DNA of 64,000 bases from Roseateles noduli (GCA_002205125.1 NIOE01000003.1:434001-498000), one strand, 5' to 3'. Positions 36,461 to 46,288 are shown, numbered from the stretch's first letter. Numbers and translations are program-made. The notes: a model not told the origin generated them from the letters alone.

Positions 36461-39400
36461 ATGATGCGGTTCGGTCTCTTCGGCAGCAGTTCCACGCGGT
36501 CCTCCGCCGCGATCCCGTCGACATGCCCGACGAAGGAGTCGCGGCCCGGCACCGCGGCCCGGTCGCCGCAACCGGCCGAGGGCGCCGGCCAGACCGACCT
36601 TGCGGATCAGGCCGGGCGTCGGCGGCCCCCTGGCCGGCTGCGGCCAGGCGTGCTGATGGCAGCGGATCATCCGGCAACTGACGCGGCAACTGACGCGGCG
36701 ACTGACGCGGCGATCCACACGGCGACCCACACGGCGATCGATCGCACATGGACCGAGGCCGAACAGGCGCACACGCAGGTCCTGACCGCGATCGACCGGC
36801 AGTCCGCCGATGCGGGGGCCCTGTCGAAGGCCCATCAGGACTGGGAAGCGCTCAACCGGCGGCGCTTCGCCGTCGGCGATCGGATCGACGCCTCGCCAAC
36901 GGCGACGCTGATCGAGACGCGGCGACAGCTGGACATCGACTTCGCCCGGCACTGCGGTCTCATCCAGGCGCATCGGGAGGCGGCGCAGGTCGCCGCAAAG
37001 GCGGCCACGCAGGCCACCCAGGCTCACCGGGCGCTGGCCGATGCGACGCTGGCCGCGATCGACAAGGGGACCGACAGCAGCCACATCCACGCCGCGTTGG
37101 CCGGCCATGCCGGCATGGCAGAGCACATGGCCTCGCAGGCACGGCGCCAGCGTGACGAGTTGCAGCCCGCCGCCGACGCGGCGTTGCAAGCGCTGGATGA
37201 CGCCGTCCGCGCGCTGGCCGATCGCTGTCACGCGATGTCGTCGCTCGACGCGCACCCCGGCAAACCGGTCGACGACGCCTCGAGCGCCGCCGGAGCTCCC
37301 GCCCCCGGCCGCCGGCGTGGTCCCGGTGACGTCCTGAGGCGCCCGCTGGACGGCCTGCGCGAGCGCCTCGCGCCGGTGAAGGTGGACGCGGCGGTGGGAC
37401 CGTTCGCGGTCAGCTCGACCGTCAAGGCGCCCACATCGACACCCGACGTCGAATCGACGGCGCGACGTCCGACCACCGCCGCCAGCCTGCGCGGCCTCAA
37501 GGCGATCGACGGCAAGGCGCGCGCGGCCGGCGGCCAGGTCGCCGCGCTCCTGGCGAAGCGGGCACCGCAGCGATCGAGCCACGACGCCCCGCCGGTGCGC
37601 GCGCCGGCATCGTTCGGCAGCGCGGTGGCGTTCAGCGCCGAGGTCGACCGCCTGTTCGCGCCCCTCCCTCCGGTCGGGGAGCGGCCCGGTTCGCCCACGC
37701 GAGCGGGCATGGACGCGGCGCATCTCGTGCGGACCCTGCTCGATCATCCGCGGCGCGACATCGACGGGCGGCCGGACGGCCACCCGCTGCGCCATGAACA
37801 GGCGTTGCTGATCGCGTCCACGCTGCGGTCGGTGACCGCCGATCCGGCGCGGGCGCTGGCGGTGTACGAGTTCCTCCGCCGCAATCCGCCGCCGGCCCTG
37901 GTCGGGCCGTCCGCCCCAGGGGCCGACGGCGCCCGGTCGGCTGAACGCGACGAGCGTGCCGCACGCGACGACCCCGCCCTCGAACGGATGGCCAACGCCG
38001 CCCGCCGGACGCTGGCGGCGACGGCCGGCGGATTCCAGACCTTGCTGGACCTGCAGGGGATCGCCCTGCCCGCGCCGACGCTGGCCCCCGAGTCGCGACG
38101 ACACGCGGAACAGTCGCTTGAGCATTACAAGCTGGGGCTGCGCGCCGAGGAAGCTCTGCTCAGGCTCGGTGTCGCCGTGCGGGGCCGGCAGTCGGCGATC
38201 GACATCAGGCATGCCCTGGAGGACCACCCGGACAGCGCGAGACTGCTGGATCCCTCGCGCCTGGGTACCGGCAACGCCCGTCACCGGCCCGGCGGTCCGC
38301 GCGAGGCTGAGCACCCGGCCACGCTGGCCGCGCAGGCCTTCCTCCATGCGACGGAGAACCTGGACCGGCCGCCCCACGCGGCCGAGGCCCGTCCCGACAT
38401 GAAGCCCGCCTACGTCGCGCTGCGCAACGGCTTCACCGAGAGCGGCCAGGGCTCCGACTTCCACCTCATGACGAAGCGGCTGCGCAAGTTCGTGACCTAC
38501 ATCGACCTCGCCTGCAAGACGCCGGAGGGCCGGACGCCGACCGTCCTGGACAGGTTGCGCGCGCCGGTCCGCGCCGTGCGCCGCCTGATGGGGAAAGACA
38601 AATCGCCGCTGCGCACCTTGCTTCAGGCCGGGCCGATGGGAGCGGACCTGGGACCGGTGGCGCGGGTCGGCATGACCGCAGGTGCCGCACAGGCAGTGAC
38701 GGCGGCCTCGTGGATCGCGAAGCTCGAAGCGGACCCGGCGGGCGGCCCGCTCACGTCCGACGAAGAACGGCGATCCCTGCTGGCCGACTTCGACCGGGCG
38801 ACGCCGGCCCGACGCCGCGACATCCTGCGCCGGGTGATGCTCCCGATCGTCGCGGGCAATGATGCGACGTCCTACAGCGATGGTCGCAAGTACGGTCTCG
38901 GCGGCACCTTCGGCTACGGTGTGGCCAGCGTCGGGGGGTCGGGCGGCCTGACGACCGGCGTGACGCCGGTCGGCGAATTCAACCTGGACCACAGCCGCGC
39001 GGCCGTCTTTCGCACCGGCGTCGCGCCGACGACCGGGCTGATCTTCCTGGGCAGCGAACGCAAGGTGACCGGCTCGATCGGGGCCGGGGTACGCGTGGGC
39101 GCGCAGGCGGGGCCGGTCGCGAACCTGACGGCTCAGGCCATGGCCCGGCTGGGCGGCTCCCACCTGGTGTCCAAGGGCCTCATGATCCGCACGAAGCGCG
39201 ACGCCTCGATCGCCGCGAAGTCGGCCGAGGCCGCCGGCGCACACGCGTCGTTGTGGAATCCGGCCAGCGCCGAGGTCGTCAACGCGATCTTCCAGATCGC
39301 CGACCAGTCCGCGGAGGAACGGCCCGCGCACGGCGGCGCGATGTGGCGGCAGATGGTGGACCGGGTCGGCGACCTCTCGACGGTGTCCTTCGGCTGGAAC

Positions 39401-40339
39401 GCCGCGAAGACGCGCACCGCCGACGTGTCGGTGTCTCTCGAGGGCACGGCGGCCGCGAGGCTGGGACCCGGCGTCGGCGTCTCGCTGGTCGCAGGGGTGG
39501 GCCTCAAGCACACCTTGCTCAACAAGAGCGAATCGCGCGACGCCGCCGGCGCCGTGCGCAGCGTGCAGGCGGGCAGCGGTTCGCGCACGGCGCTCGGCGC
39601 CGGGGTCAGCCTGGGAATCAGCCACCCCACGCTCCCGGTCCCGGGAGGCCCCAACGTCGCCCTCTTCGGACGGCACAAGGTCGGCGTCGAGACCGAGCTG
39701 GTCCTCCAGGCATCGAACGGCATGGTGCGCATCACCACCGAGGACGGAAGGGTGCATCCCCGCCTCTCGTTCAAGCACCGCGAATTCGGCGTGCGGGACG
39801 ACTTCATCCGGGTCCTGAACACGCAGCGCGGACTCTGGGCGAAACGTCTGGGCGAGCGCGGGCCCGACGGCCGGCTGCGCGACGGTGACCGGATGCTGGA
39901 CGACTTCCTCACCCGGCTGATCAACCTGCCGCCCGGCGGAAACCGGGTCTTCATCGAGCGCAAGTGCCTCACGGCCGAGGCCGCCGAGACCATCAACGCC
40001 TGCATGGACCGGCTCGCGGTGCTGCAGCGTCCGCCGCGGCCCGGCATGCCTCAGGACGCGGGTGCCGAGGAACAGGTGACGATCCTGCAGCGGCAGGTCG
40101 CCGAGACGGTGGCCGACGAATCCAGCTGGCAGCCTTTCAAGCTGGTGGTCAACGAGACCGTCCAGCGGGTGAAGGAACGCGGGCTGGGTGCCGATGTGCG
40201 CGCCACGCCGAGCACCGGCGGCGAGGATTTTGCCGACCGTTTCCTTGGCGGGGGACGGGTGACGCTGGGCGGCCACGTCAACACGGCCCTCGGCGGCCGG
40301 GATCTGCTGACGTTGGACGCCTTGCCGGCGACGGTCTGA
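36461..40339 (+). CDS. Large protein of unknown family, possible secreted effector
   Basis: I do not recognise this 1292-residue protein. The first ~70 residues are rich in Ser, Thr, Pro and Gly with no hydrophobic signal (MMRFGLFGSSSTRSSAAIPS), as in many type III effectors. Next come a TDAA repeat (~70-90) and a long Ala-rich helical region (~95-260). A basic/Pro-rich linker follows, then a helical domain (~400-780). The Gly-rich beta-like segments at ~800-1070 (YGLGGTFGYGVASVGGSGG, GAGVRVGAQAGPVANL, GPGVGVSLVAGVGLKHTLL) suggest a barrel or beta-sandwich. AAGGAG sits 8 bases before ATG 36461. No secretion apparatus is in the window. Alternatives are a toxin or a large intracellular structural protein. 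The 244 bases before it show no gene. Confidence 0.6.
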   Translation: MMRFGLFGSSSTRSSAAIPSTCPTKESRPGTAARSPQPAEGAGQTDLADQAGRRRPPGRLRPGVLMAADHPATDAATDAATDAAIHTATHTAIDRTWTEAEQAHTQVLTAIDRQSADAGALSKAHQDWEALNRRRFAVGDRIDASPTATLIETRRQLDIDFARHCGLIQAHREAAQVAAKAATQATQAHRALADATLAAIDKGTDSSHIHAALAGHAGMAEHMASQARRQRDELQPAADAALQALDDAVRALADRCHAMSSLDAHPGKPVDDASSAAGAPAPGRRRGPGDVLRRPLDGLRERLAPVKVDAAVGPFAVSSTVKAPTSTPDVESTARRPTTAASLRGLKAIDGKARAAGGQVAALLAKRAPQRSSHDAPPVRAPASFGSAVAFSAEVDRLFAPLPPVGERPGSPTRAGMDAAHLVRTLLDHPRRDIDGRPDGHPLRHEQALLIASTLRSVTADPARALAVYEFLRRNPPPALVGPSAPGADGARSAERDERAARDDPALERMANAARRTLAATAGGFQTLLDLQGIALPAPTLAPESRRHAEQSLEHYKLGLRAEEALLRLGVAVRGRQSAIDIRHALEDHPDSARLLDPSRLGTGNARHRPGGPREAEHPATLAAQAFLHATENLDRPPHAAEARPDMKPAYVALRNGFTESGQGSDFHLMTKRLRKFVTYIDLACKTPEGRTPTVLDRLRAPVRAVRRLMGKDKSPLRTLLQAGPMGADLGPVARVGMTAGAAQAVTAASWIAKLEADPAGGPLTSDEERRSLLADFDRATPARRRDILRRVMLPIVAGNDATSYSDGRKYGLGGTFGYGVASVGGSGGLTTGVTPVGEFNLDHSRAAVFRTGVAPTTGLIFLGSERKVTGSIGAGVRVGAQAGPVANLTAQAMARLGGSHLVSKGLMIRTKRDASIAAKSAEAAGAHASLWNPASAEVVNAIFQIADQSAEERPAHGGAMWRQMVDRVGDLSTVSFGWNAAKTRTADVSVSLEGTAAARLGPGVGVSLVAGVGLKHTLLNKSESRDAAGAVRSVQAGSGSRTALGAGVSLGISHPTLPVPGGPNVALFGRHKVGVETELVLQASNGMVRITTEDGRVHPRLSFKHREFGVRDDFIRVLNTQRGLWAKRLGERGPDGRLRDGDRMLDDFLTRLINLPPGGNRVFIERKCLTAEAAETINACMDRLAVLQRPPRPGMPQDAGAEEQVTILQRQVAETVADESSWQPFKLVVNETVQRVKERGLGADVRATPSTGGEDFADRFLGGGRVTLGGHVNTALGGRDLLTLDALPATV
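36671..36742 (+). repeat. Imperfect 12-bp tandem repeat in the 1292-residue gene
   Basis: Six units of 12 bp, the first three close to GCGGCAACTGAC and the next three drifting (GCGGCGATCCAC, ACGGCGACCCAC, ACGGCGATCGAT). They are in frame and code ATD/AAT-type repeats near the N-terminus. Confidence 0.75.
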
Positions 40340-40475
40340 CGAGGTCCCGTCGCACGCGGTCCGACGCGCGATCCGACGCTCGATCCGGTCGGCCCGGCCC
40401 GTCCGGACCGAGTTGGCCCGGACCTGTCCCCCTTATCCGGGCATGGTCGGCGTGAGGGCGCGACACAATGGCCCG

Positions 40476-41630
40476 ATGAAGACACTGTGCATCGAAGGCT
40501 GGCGGGGGGTGAACCACTCCATCGCGATGGTCAACCAGAACCAGATCCTGGAGATGGTGAAGGACCCGCGGTTCGAGCTGTTCCACAAGGACGCCCCGTT
40601 CTTCATGCCGCACTGGGACAAGAGCAAGCTGGATTCCGGCTTCGCGCCCGAGGAGCGGGCGATCATCGACGGCCTGCCCGATCCGGGCGACCGCGTGATG
40701 GACGTGCGGCTGCGCATCGCGTCGCCGGTGCGCCTCACCGACCCGGCGGCCGCGCGCCGCAACGCCACCTTCGTGGTCACCGAGTTCGGCCTCTCGGGCA
40801 AGAGCTTCGATCCGCCCGAGATGGCGCCGTCCGCGCTGACGCAGGGTGACGACTTCGTCGTGACGCCGACCCGCTGGTCCAAGGCCCGGCTGGTCGACTA
40901 CGGCTTCGACGCGGACAAGGTCCAGGTGGTGCCTCATGGCTACAAGACCGACACCTTCTTCCCGATGACGCCCGAGCAGCGCCAGGCCGCGCGCGCGGCG
41001 CTGGGCATGGCGCCGCACGAGACCGTCTTCACCAACGTCGGCGTGGCGACCTGGAACAAGGGCATCGACCTGCTGCTGCTGGCTTTCGCCGAGCTGCGCC
41101 TGAAGGGCCTGCCGGTGCGCCTGATCCTGAAGGACCACCAGGGCCTGTACGGCATCGGCGTCGAGCGCGTCTTCGCCGAGCTGGCATCGCGCGCACCGCT
41201 GCTCAACACGCCGCAGGTGCGGGACGGCATCGCCATCCTGTCGACCAGCCTCAACCTCCCGCAGCTGCGCTCGCTGTACGCGCTGTCGGATGCGTATGTC
41301 TCGCCCTACCGCGCCGAAGGCTTCAACCTGCCGGTGCTGGAAGCGATGGGCTGCGGCACGCACGTGATCGTCAGCGGCGGCGGCGCCACCGACGACTTCA
41401 CCCCGCCCGAGCTTTGCCACCGCCTGCACAGCCGTCCCGGCACGGACGCCGACGCGCCGCAGCCGGTCGGCGCCTTCGTCGTGCCCGACCTGGACGACCT
41501 GCGCGAATCGATGCTGCAGGTCGTCGAGCAACGCCTGACCCCGGCGCCGCGCCGCGAGGCGGCCCGCCTGCGGCTGGAGCAACGCTTCTCCTGGGCCACC
41601 GTGACGAAGCAGCTGCTGGACCTGATGTGA
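40476..41630 (+). CDS. Glycosyltransferase family 4-like protein
   Basis: A 384-residue GT-B fold protein starting MKTLCIEGWRGVNHSIAMVN. The acceptor half contains DDFVVTPTRWSKARLVDYGF and VVPHGYKTDTFFP. The donor half has FTNVGVATWNKGIDLLLLAF, then SPYRAEGFNLPVLEAMGCGT, the E-x7-E-type nucleotide-sugar site of GT4 enzymes. Donor and acceptor are unknown. It is the first gene of a tight three-gene set (1-base gap to the next, then an ATGA overlap), so the three products probably act together. Cytosolic or peripheral membrane. Confidence 0.82.
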   Translation: MKTLCIEGWRGVNHSIAMVNQNQILEMVKDPRFELFHKDAPFFMPHWDKSKLDSGFAPEERAIIDGLPDPGDRVMDVRLRIASPVRLTDPAAARRNATFVVTEFGLSGKSFDPPEMAPSALTQGDDFVVTPTRWSKARLVDYGFDADKVQVVPHGYKTDTFFPMTPEQRQAARAALGMAPHETVFTNVGVATWNKGIDLLLLAFAELRLKGLPVRLILKDHQGLYGIGVERVFAELASRAPLLNTPQVRDGIAILSTSLNLPQLRSLYALSDAYVSPYRAEGFNLPVLEAMGCGTHVIVSGGGATDDFTPPELCHRLHSRPGTDADAPQPVGAFVVPDLDDLRESMLQVVEQRLTPAPRREAARLRLEQRFSWATVTKQLLDLM

Positions 41631-41631
41631 C

Positions 41632-42402
41632 ATGAGCGCGCCGTCCGTTCCGAAGCCGAGCATCGCCGTCGCCATCGTCGACACCGACCTGCACGTGCTC
41701 GCGCGCCAGGCGCTGCTACACAGCATGCGGGCGATGGAGCTGCAGGGCCTGCCCTTCAGCCAGGTGCTGATCTACTCGGACAGGCCCGAGCTCTGGCCCG
41801 GCCTGCCGGTCATCCCGGTGCCGACGCTGCGCTCGATCACCGAGTACAACCTGCTGATCACGCGCGAGCTCGCCAAGCACCTCAGCGCGGACCACGTGCT
41901 GGTGATCCAGTACGACGGCTTCGTGCTCAACGCCGACCAGTTCTCGCCGCATTTCCTGCACTACGACTACATCGGCGCGCCCTGGCCCAACTACGAGGTC
42001 AACGAGGTCGGCAACGGCGGCTTCTCGTGGCGCTCCAAGCGGCTGGTCCACGCGGTCGCGCAGCTCGACTACCCGGATCCGACCGAAGCCGAGGACCTCT
42101 TCATCTGCCGCACGATGCGCGAGACGCTGGAACGCGCCGGCTGCCGCTTCGCGCCGAAGGCGATCGCCTCGCACTTCTCGGTCGAGTTCCCGTCGGTGCC
42201 CTACCCGACCTTCGGTTTCCACGGCATCTTCCATCTGCCCAACGTCTACCGCGAGATGCCCGACTTCCTGCTGGACCATCTCTCCGACCGCATCGTCAAG
42301 AGCCGCAGCGGCTTCCTGCTGCCCGGACTGCAGGCGGTGTCCCCCGCGGCGGCGCAGAAGCTGCAGGCGCGGCTGGACTCCCTCTCGAAAGCCTCCCCAT
42401 GA
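41632..42402 (+). CDS. DUF5672 protein, glycosyltransferase-like
   Basis: A 256-residue protein with the DUF5672 pattern: HVLVIQYDGFVLNADQFSPH, YDYIGAPWPNYEVNEVGNGG followed by FSWRSKRLV, and PTEAEDLFICRTMRETLE. The stretches QYDGF and GNGGFS resemble the donor site of GT-A enzymes, and the family is often found in glycan gene sets. It begins 1 base after the preceding stop. Its precise reaction is unknown. Confidence 0.78.
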   Translation: MSAPSVPKPSIAVAIVDTDLHVLARQALLHSMRAMELQGLPFSQVLIYSDRPELWPGLPVIPVPTLRSITEYNLLITRELAKHLSADHVLVIQYDGFVLNADQFSPHFLHYDYIGAPWPNYEVNEVGNGGFSWRSKRLVHAVAQLDYPDPTEAEDLFICRTMRETLERAGCRFAPKAIASHFSVEFPSVPYPTFGFHGIFHLPNVYREMPDFLLDHLSDRIVKSRSGFLLPGLQAVSPAAAQKLQARLDSLSKASP

Positions 42403-43406
42403 ACGCGAAGAAGCAGATCGTCATCCTGATCCCCCACGGCGTGCAGACCGGCGGCCCGGAGGCCTTGCACCAGCTGTCGGATTCGCTGATCCGCCAGGGC
42501 CACGATGCGCGCGTCTGGTACGTGCTGCCGACCGACCTGCCGGCGGTGGACGACCTGTTCCGCCGCAACGGCCTGACGGCCGGCACGGCGCTCAAGCTGC
42601 AGCCGCGGCCCAACACCGTGGCCGACTACCAGAAGTACCAGGTGCGGCTGGCCGAGGAGATCGCGATGACGCCGGACACCTGCGTCGTCCTGGCCGAGAC
42701 CTACGTGCACTGGCTGCGCTACTTCCAGCCCTGCACGCCCATGGTCTGGTGGCTGAGCATCGACAACGCCTTCGAGTACCTGTCGGTCAACAAGATCAAC
42801 CTGAACCTGCTGCGCAGCGAGCGGGTGCTGCACACCTACCAGTCCGGCTACGCGCACGACGTGATCCGGGCGCTGGGCTGCGGGCGCACGCTGCCGCTGT
42901 CGGACTACACGCCGGGCAAGCCGGCGCCGGCCGAGGGAGAGCCCGTCTTCGAGACCGCCGCCAAGACCGACATCGCCCTGAACGCCAACCACAAGGTCGT
43001 CTACGACGTCGGCGCGATCGCGGCGCGGCTGGAGGCCGAGAACGGCTGCAAGGTCCATCTGATCCGCGGCCTGACGCGCGCGCAGGTCTACGAGGCGCTG
43101 GGCCGGAGCAGGCTGTTCATCGACCTGGGCACCTTCCCCGGCAAGGATCGCCTGGCGCGTGAGGCACTGATGCGCGACTGCTGCGTCTTCGCGCTGGACG
43201 TCGGCGCCGCGCGCGACTACGCGCTGCCCGACGAGTGCTACTTCAAGCCGGACCAGGTCGACCAGGTCTTCGCCGGCGCGCACGAGCTGATGCGCAACTT
43301 CCCGCTCTACCTGGAGCTGTCGCGCCCCGCCCAGCAGGCGGTGCAGCGCGAGCGGATGATCTTCGAGCGCGAAGTCGCCGGCCTGGCGCACGCCTTCGGC
43401 GCCTAG
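42399..43406 (+). CDS. GT-B-like glycosyltransferase
   Basis: A 335-residue protein. The start MNAKKQIVILIPHGVQTGGP resembles GT4 acceptor domains with the Gly-Gly-Pro loop (VQTGGPEALHQLSDSLI). The C-terminal half has VHLIRGLTRAQVYEALGRSR and FIDLGTFPGKDRLAREALMR, in the place of the nucleotide-sugar site. The start overlaps the previous stop (ATGA). It completes a three-gene glycosylation operon without export or polymerase genes, which argues for protein or small-glycan modification rather than O-antigen assembly (inference). Confidence 0.72.
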   Translation: MNAKKQIVILIPHGVQTGGPEALHQLSDSLIRQGHDARVWYVLPTDLPAVDDLFRRNGLTAGTALKLQPRPNTVADYQKYQVRLAEEIAMTPDTCVVLAETYVHWLRYFQPCTPMVWWLSIDNAFEYLSVNKINLNLLRSERVLHTYQSGYAHDVIRALGCGRTLPLSDYTPGKPAPAEGEPVFETAAKTDIALNANHKVVYDVGAIAARLEAENGCKVHLIRGLTRAQVYEALGRSRLFIDLGTFPGKDRLAREALMRDCCVFALDVGAARDYALPDECYFKPDQVDQVFAGAHELMRNFPLYLELSRPAQQAVQRERMIFEREVAGLAHAFGA

Positions 43407-43592
43407 TCGTCGATGGGGCCGATGGGGCCGCCTGCCATCGGGTTTTCCCCGACCGTGCGGCCCTCCTCTCCCTGATGTAGGTGATCCCCCCACACGGGTT
43501 TCGGCGCGCTTCCAATTGAGAAACGTGCGGAGAGCGCCGAAGATCACATTGGGATCGCAACCACGGTCCCACATCCATCAGGGGGATAACAA

Positions 43593-45167
43593 ATGAACTT
43601 CTCAGGCCTCAAGGTCAAGACCAAGCTGTGGGCGGGTTTCGGCGTCATGGCGCTGATCGTCGCCGGCGTGTCCGGCGCGGCGCTGCACTGGCTGAACCAG
43701 TCGAGCTCGCGCGTCGAGAACTACCTGAGCGGCGTCGCCGCCCGGGAGCGCATGGTGATCGCGGTGCAATCCGCGGCCAAGTCGCGCGCCATTGCGGCCC
43801 GCAATCTGGTGCTGGTCACCACGCCGGAGGACCGGGCCAAGGAACTGGCCGCCGTCACCAAGGCGCATGAGGAGGTCGGCCAGTCGCTGACCACGCTGAA
43901 GTCCCACCTGGCCGCCGCGCAGGACGTGACGCCGCAGGACCGGGCCCTCTTCGACAAGGTCGCCACCGTCGAGGAACAGTACGGCAAGGTCGCGCTGGCG
44001 ATCGTCGGCCTGGCCAACGACGGCAAGCGCGACGACGCGGTCGCGAAGATGAACGCGGAGTGCCGTCCGCTGCTGGCGGCGCTGCTGACCGCCACCGGCG
44101 ACTTCATCCGCTACGAGGATGAGCGCTCTGCCGCAGTGACCAAGGAAGCGACCGAACTCTTCGCCACCGACCGCACGCTGCTGATCACGACGGCCGTGCT
44201 GTCCGCCGCCGTCGCCGGCCTGCTCGGCTGGCTGATCAGCCGTGCGGTGACGGCGCCGCTGAACCGCGCGATCAAGGTGGCGCAGTCGGTGGCCGACGGC
44301 GACCTGCGCGACGAGATCCAGGTCGACGGCCGTGACGAGCTGAGCCAGCTGCTGACCGCGCTGAAGGCCATGAGCGGCAACCTGTCGACCATGGTCACCC
44401 ACGTGCGCCAGGCCGCCGACGGCATCGCCACGGCGTCCACGCAGATCGCCAGCGGCAACCAGGACCTGTCCAGCCGCACCGAGACCCAGGCCAGCGCGCT
44501 GCAGGAGACGGCGTCGTCGATGGCGCAGATGACCGAGACGGTGCAGGTCAACGCCGAGTCCTCGCGCAAGGCCACCGGCCTGGCCGACGCCGCGGCGCAG
44601 GTCGCGGGCCAGGGCGGCGAGGTCGTGCACCGCGTGATGACGACGATGGAAGCCATCACCGGCTCCAGCAAGCGCATCGGCGACATCACCAGCGTGATCG
44701 ACGGCATCGCGTTCCAGACGAACATCCTGGCGCTGAACGCAGCCGTCGAGGCAGCGCGTGCCGGCGAACAGGGCCGCGGCTTCGCGGTCGTGGCCAGCGA
44801 GGTGCGGGCCCTGGCCCAGCGCAGCGCCCAGGCGGCCAAGGAGATCAAGACGCTGATCTCGGACTCGGTCGAGAAGGTCGACGCCGGCGCGGTGCAGGTG
44901 CAGGAAGCCGGCCGCACCATGGACGAGGTGCTGACGCAGGTCCGCAAGGTCACCGACCTGATGGGCGAGATCAGCGCCTCCACCGACCAGCAGACCCACG
45001 GCATCGTGCAGGTCAACGAGGCGGTGGCGGCGATCGACCGCGGCACGCAGCAGAACGCGGCGCTGGTCGAGGAAAGCGCCGCCGCGGCCGAGAGCCTGCG
45101 CCAGCAGGCGATGGCGTTGACCGAAGCGATCTCGCGGTTCAAGGTCCGCAACATGGCGGTGGCCTGA
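43593..45167 (+). CDS. Methyl-accepting chemotaxis protein, 4HB sensor type
   Basis: A 524-residue Tar/Tsr-like receptor. Membrane segment 1 is at about 12-32, a four-helix-bundle periplasmic sensor at about 35-190, membrane segment 2 at about 192-212, a HAMP domain follows, and then the signalling domain with the invariant hairpin tip ([20 protein letters not shown], then [13 protein letters not shown]). No C-terminal CheR-binding pentapeptide is present. GGGGGA precedes ATG 43593. A weak sigma-28-like -10 (GCCGAAGA) lies about 50 bases upstream with a poor -35. A clear terminator follows, so it is a single-gene unit. The ligand is unknown. Confidence 0.93.
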   Translation: MNFSGLKVKTKLWAGFGVMALIVAGVSGAALHWLNQSSSRVENYLSGVAARERMVIAVQSAAKSRAIAARNLVLVTTPEDRAKELAAVTKAHEEVGQSLTTLKSHLAAAQDVTPQDRALFDKVATVEEQYGKVALAIVGLANDGKRDDAVAKMNAECRPLLAALLTATGDFIRYEDERSAAVTKEATELFATDRTLLITTAVLSAAVAGLLGWLISRAVTAPLNRAIKVAQSVADGDLRDEIQVDGRDELSQLLTALKAMSGNLSTMVTHVRQAADGIATASTQIASGNQDLSSRTETQASALQETASSMAQMTETVQVNAESSRKATGLADAAAQVAGQGGEVVHRVMTTMEAITGSSKRIGDITSVIDGIAFQTNILALNAAVEAARAGEQGRGFAVVASEVRALAQRSAQAAKEIKTLISDSVEKVDAGAVQVQEAGRTMDEVLTQVRKVTDLMGEISASTDQQTHGIVQVNEAVAAIDRGTQQNAALVEESAAAAESLRQQAMALTEAISRFKVRNMAVA

Positions 45168-45214
45168 CATCCCCCGGCCTGCGAACCGCAGGCAAGACTG
45201 CAGATAAAACCGGA

Positions 45215-45241
45215 ACGGGAGCCATCAAGGCTCCCGTTTTT
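45215..45241 (+). terminator. Rho-independent terminator of the chemoreceptor gene
   Basis: Stem ACGGGAGCC / GGCTCCCGT (9 bp, perfect), loop ATCAA, then a T-tract (TTTTT). It starts 48 bases after the stop. This is the clearest terminator in the window. Confidence 0.9.
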
Positions 45242-45387
45242 CATTCATCTTCAGGCATCAATCTGGTGCAGAGGCCGGTTCGGTGCGATCGCCGGACGTC
45301 CGGGCCAGAACTTGTCGGAACCGGCTTTGAACCTGCTGCAATGCAGCATAGAGTCTGCCGGTGTTCAGCCCACTCGTGAGGTCCAGC

Positions 45388-45612
45388 ATGAGTTCGATCG
45401 CCATGACGATGTTCCTCGACTCCTCGCCGGGGGAGCTCGTCGACCTGCCGCACGCCGGCTCCGGTCTGGAGCACCCGCTCGTCTTCGACAGCGCCGCGCG
45501 CGAGATCCAGCAGCTCGCCGCCGACGGGCGGGCCGAAGTGGTCCAGCAGCGCGTGAGTTCCGTGGGCGACGAGTCGCTCATCGAGGAGCTGCGCTTCCGG
45601 CGCATCGCCTGA
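45388..45612 (+). CDS. Small hypothetical protein
   Basis: 74 residues from ATG 45388 (GTG 45361 would give 83). An N-terminal MSSIAMTMFLDSSPGELVDL is followed by a helical, acidic segment (AAREIQQLAADGRAEVVQQR) and a C-terminal beta-like ESLIEELRFRRIA. No family is recognised. GAGG upstream and protein-like composition support it. A reading frame on the other strand overlaps it but is less convincing. It is convergent with the next operon. Confidence 0.5.
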   Translation: MSSIAMTMFLDSSPGELVDLPHAGSGLEHPLVFDSAAREIQQLAADGRAEVVQQRVSSVGDESLIEELRFRRIA

Positions 45613-45667
45613 GCCCTTCTTCTCCCACGCTCGCGCTCGCGCTCGCCCTCGCCGCACTCCCGCGGCT

Positions 45668-46288
45668 TCAGGGCGCGTTCGCGCTCGCGGCCAGGTCGGC
45701 CTGCATGCGCGCGCGCATCTCGGCGATGCGGCGTCGTTTCTCCTCGCCCTTGGCGAGCTGCTCGGGCGACACGCCCATTGCGCGACCCTGCTCGATCTGG
45801 CGATCAAGCAGCGGCAGTTCGCGGTCGGCCGCGTCCACGAAGGCGCGCTGCACGGCCTGATGCCGATCCTGCTCGCGCCGCGCGTAGGCCTGGTGGTTGT
45901 CGAGCTGCCACGCGGGGGTGGCCGCCTCCTCGCCCGCCCGCTGGATCGGCGGCGTGCGATCGTCGCCGGCCACGCGCGAATCAGCGAGGCTCCAGGCTGC
46001 GGGAACGTCATGGCCTGCTGACGACGCAGGCGTCGCCGTCGCCAAGGCAGACGCGGCTGCCGCCGGATCGATCGCCTTGTCCGTGGACGACGAGAGGTCG
46101 GCTTCCCGCGTCGACGGCCCCTCATTGCCCGGACGGCTCGCCGCCGACGCGGAGGCCAGTGCCGCGTGAACGGCGGTCGACTCCGCGGCCTCGCTGCCGC
46201 CGAAGCCGATCGGCGCGTTGAAGGCGACCCAGACGAGCGCGACGCCTGTCAGCGCGATCGCCGCGACGGCTTCAATGCGCATGTCCAT
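45668..46288 (-). CDS. Membrane-anchored Ala-rich helical protein, possible accessory or foldase of the operon
   Basis: A 206-residue protein. Membrane segment at about 6-26 (VAAIALTGVALVWVAFNAPI), then a low-complexity Ala/Ser/Pro linker to about residue 120. A charged helical C-terminal part follows (WQLDNHQAYARREQDRHQAV, GEEKRRRIAEMRARMQADLA). It should face the periplasm. This anchor-linker-helix layout resembles lipase-specific foldases (Lif) and other secreted-enzyme chaperones, but I do not see the Lif signature motif. The start (ATG 46288 or 46282) lies inside the end of the preceding gene, so translation is coupled. Last gene of a three-gene operon. Confidence 0.6.
   Translation of the reverse strand: MDMRIEAVAAIALTGVALVWVAFNAPIGFGGSEAAESTAVHAALASASAASRPGNEGPSTREADLSSSTDKAIDPAAAASALATATPASSAGHDVPAAWSLADSRVAGDDRTPPIQRAGEEAATPAWQLDNHQAYARREQDRHQAVQRAFVDAADRELPLLDRQIEQGRAMGVSPEQLAKGEEKRRRIAEMRARMQADLAASANAP

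Noticed and set aside
36104-40276. 1390-codon antisense frame over the 1292-residue gene
   Set aside because: It is Arg/Gly/His-rich and runs into the end of the neighbouring giant gene. The sense frame has a strong ribosome site and protein-like composition.
43497-43592. Sigma-28 promoter for the chemoreceptor gene
   Set aside because: GCCGAAGA matches the -10 at 6 of 8, but the -35 at the right spacing is TGAG (2 of 4), too weak to list as a feature.
45258-45605. Minus-strand reading frame opposite the small gene at 45388
   Set aside because: Ser/Arg-rich composition, no ribosome site, and it crosses the region just after the terminator; the plus-strand frame looks more protein-like.
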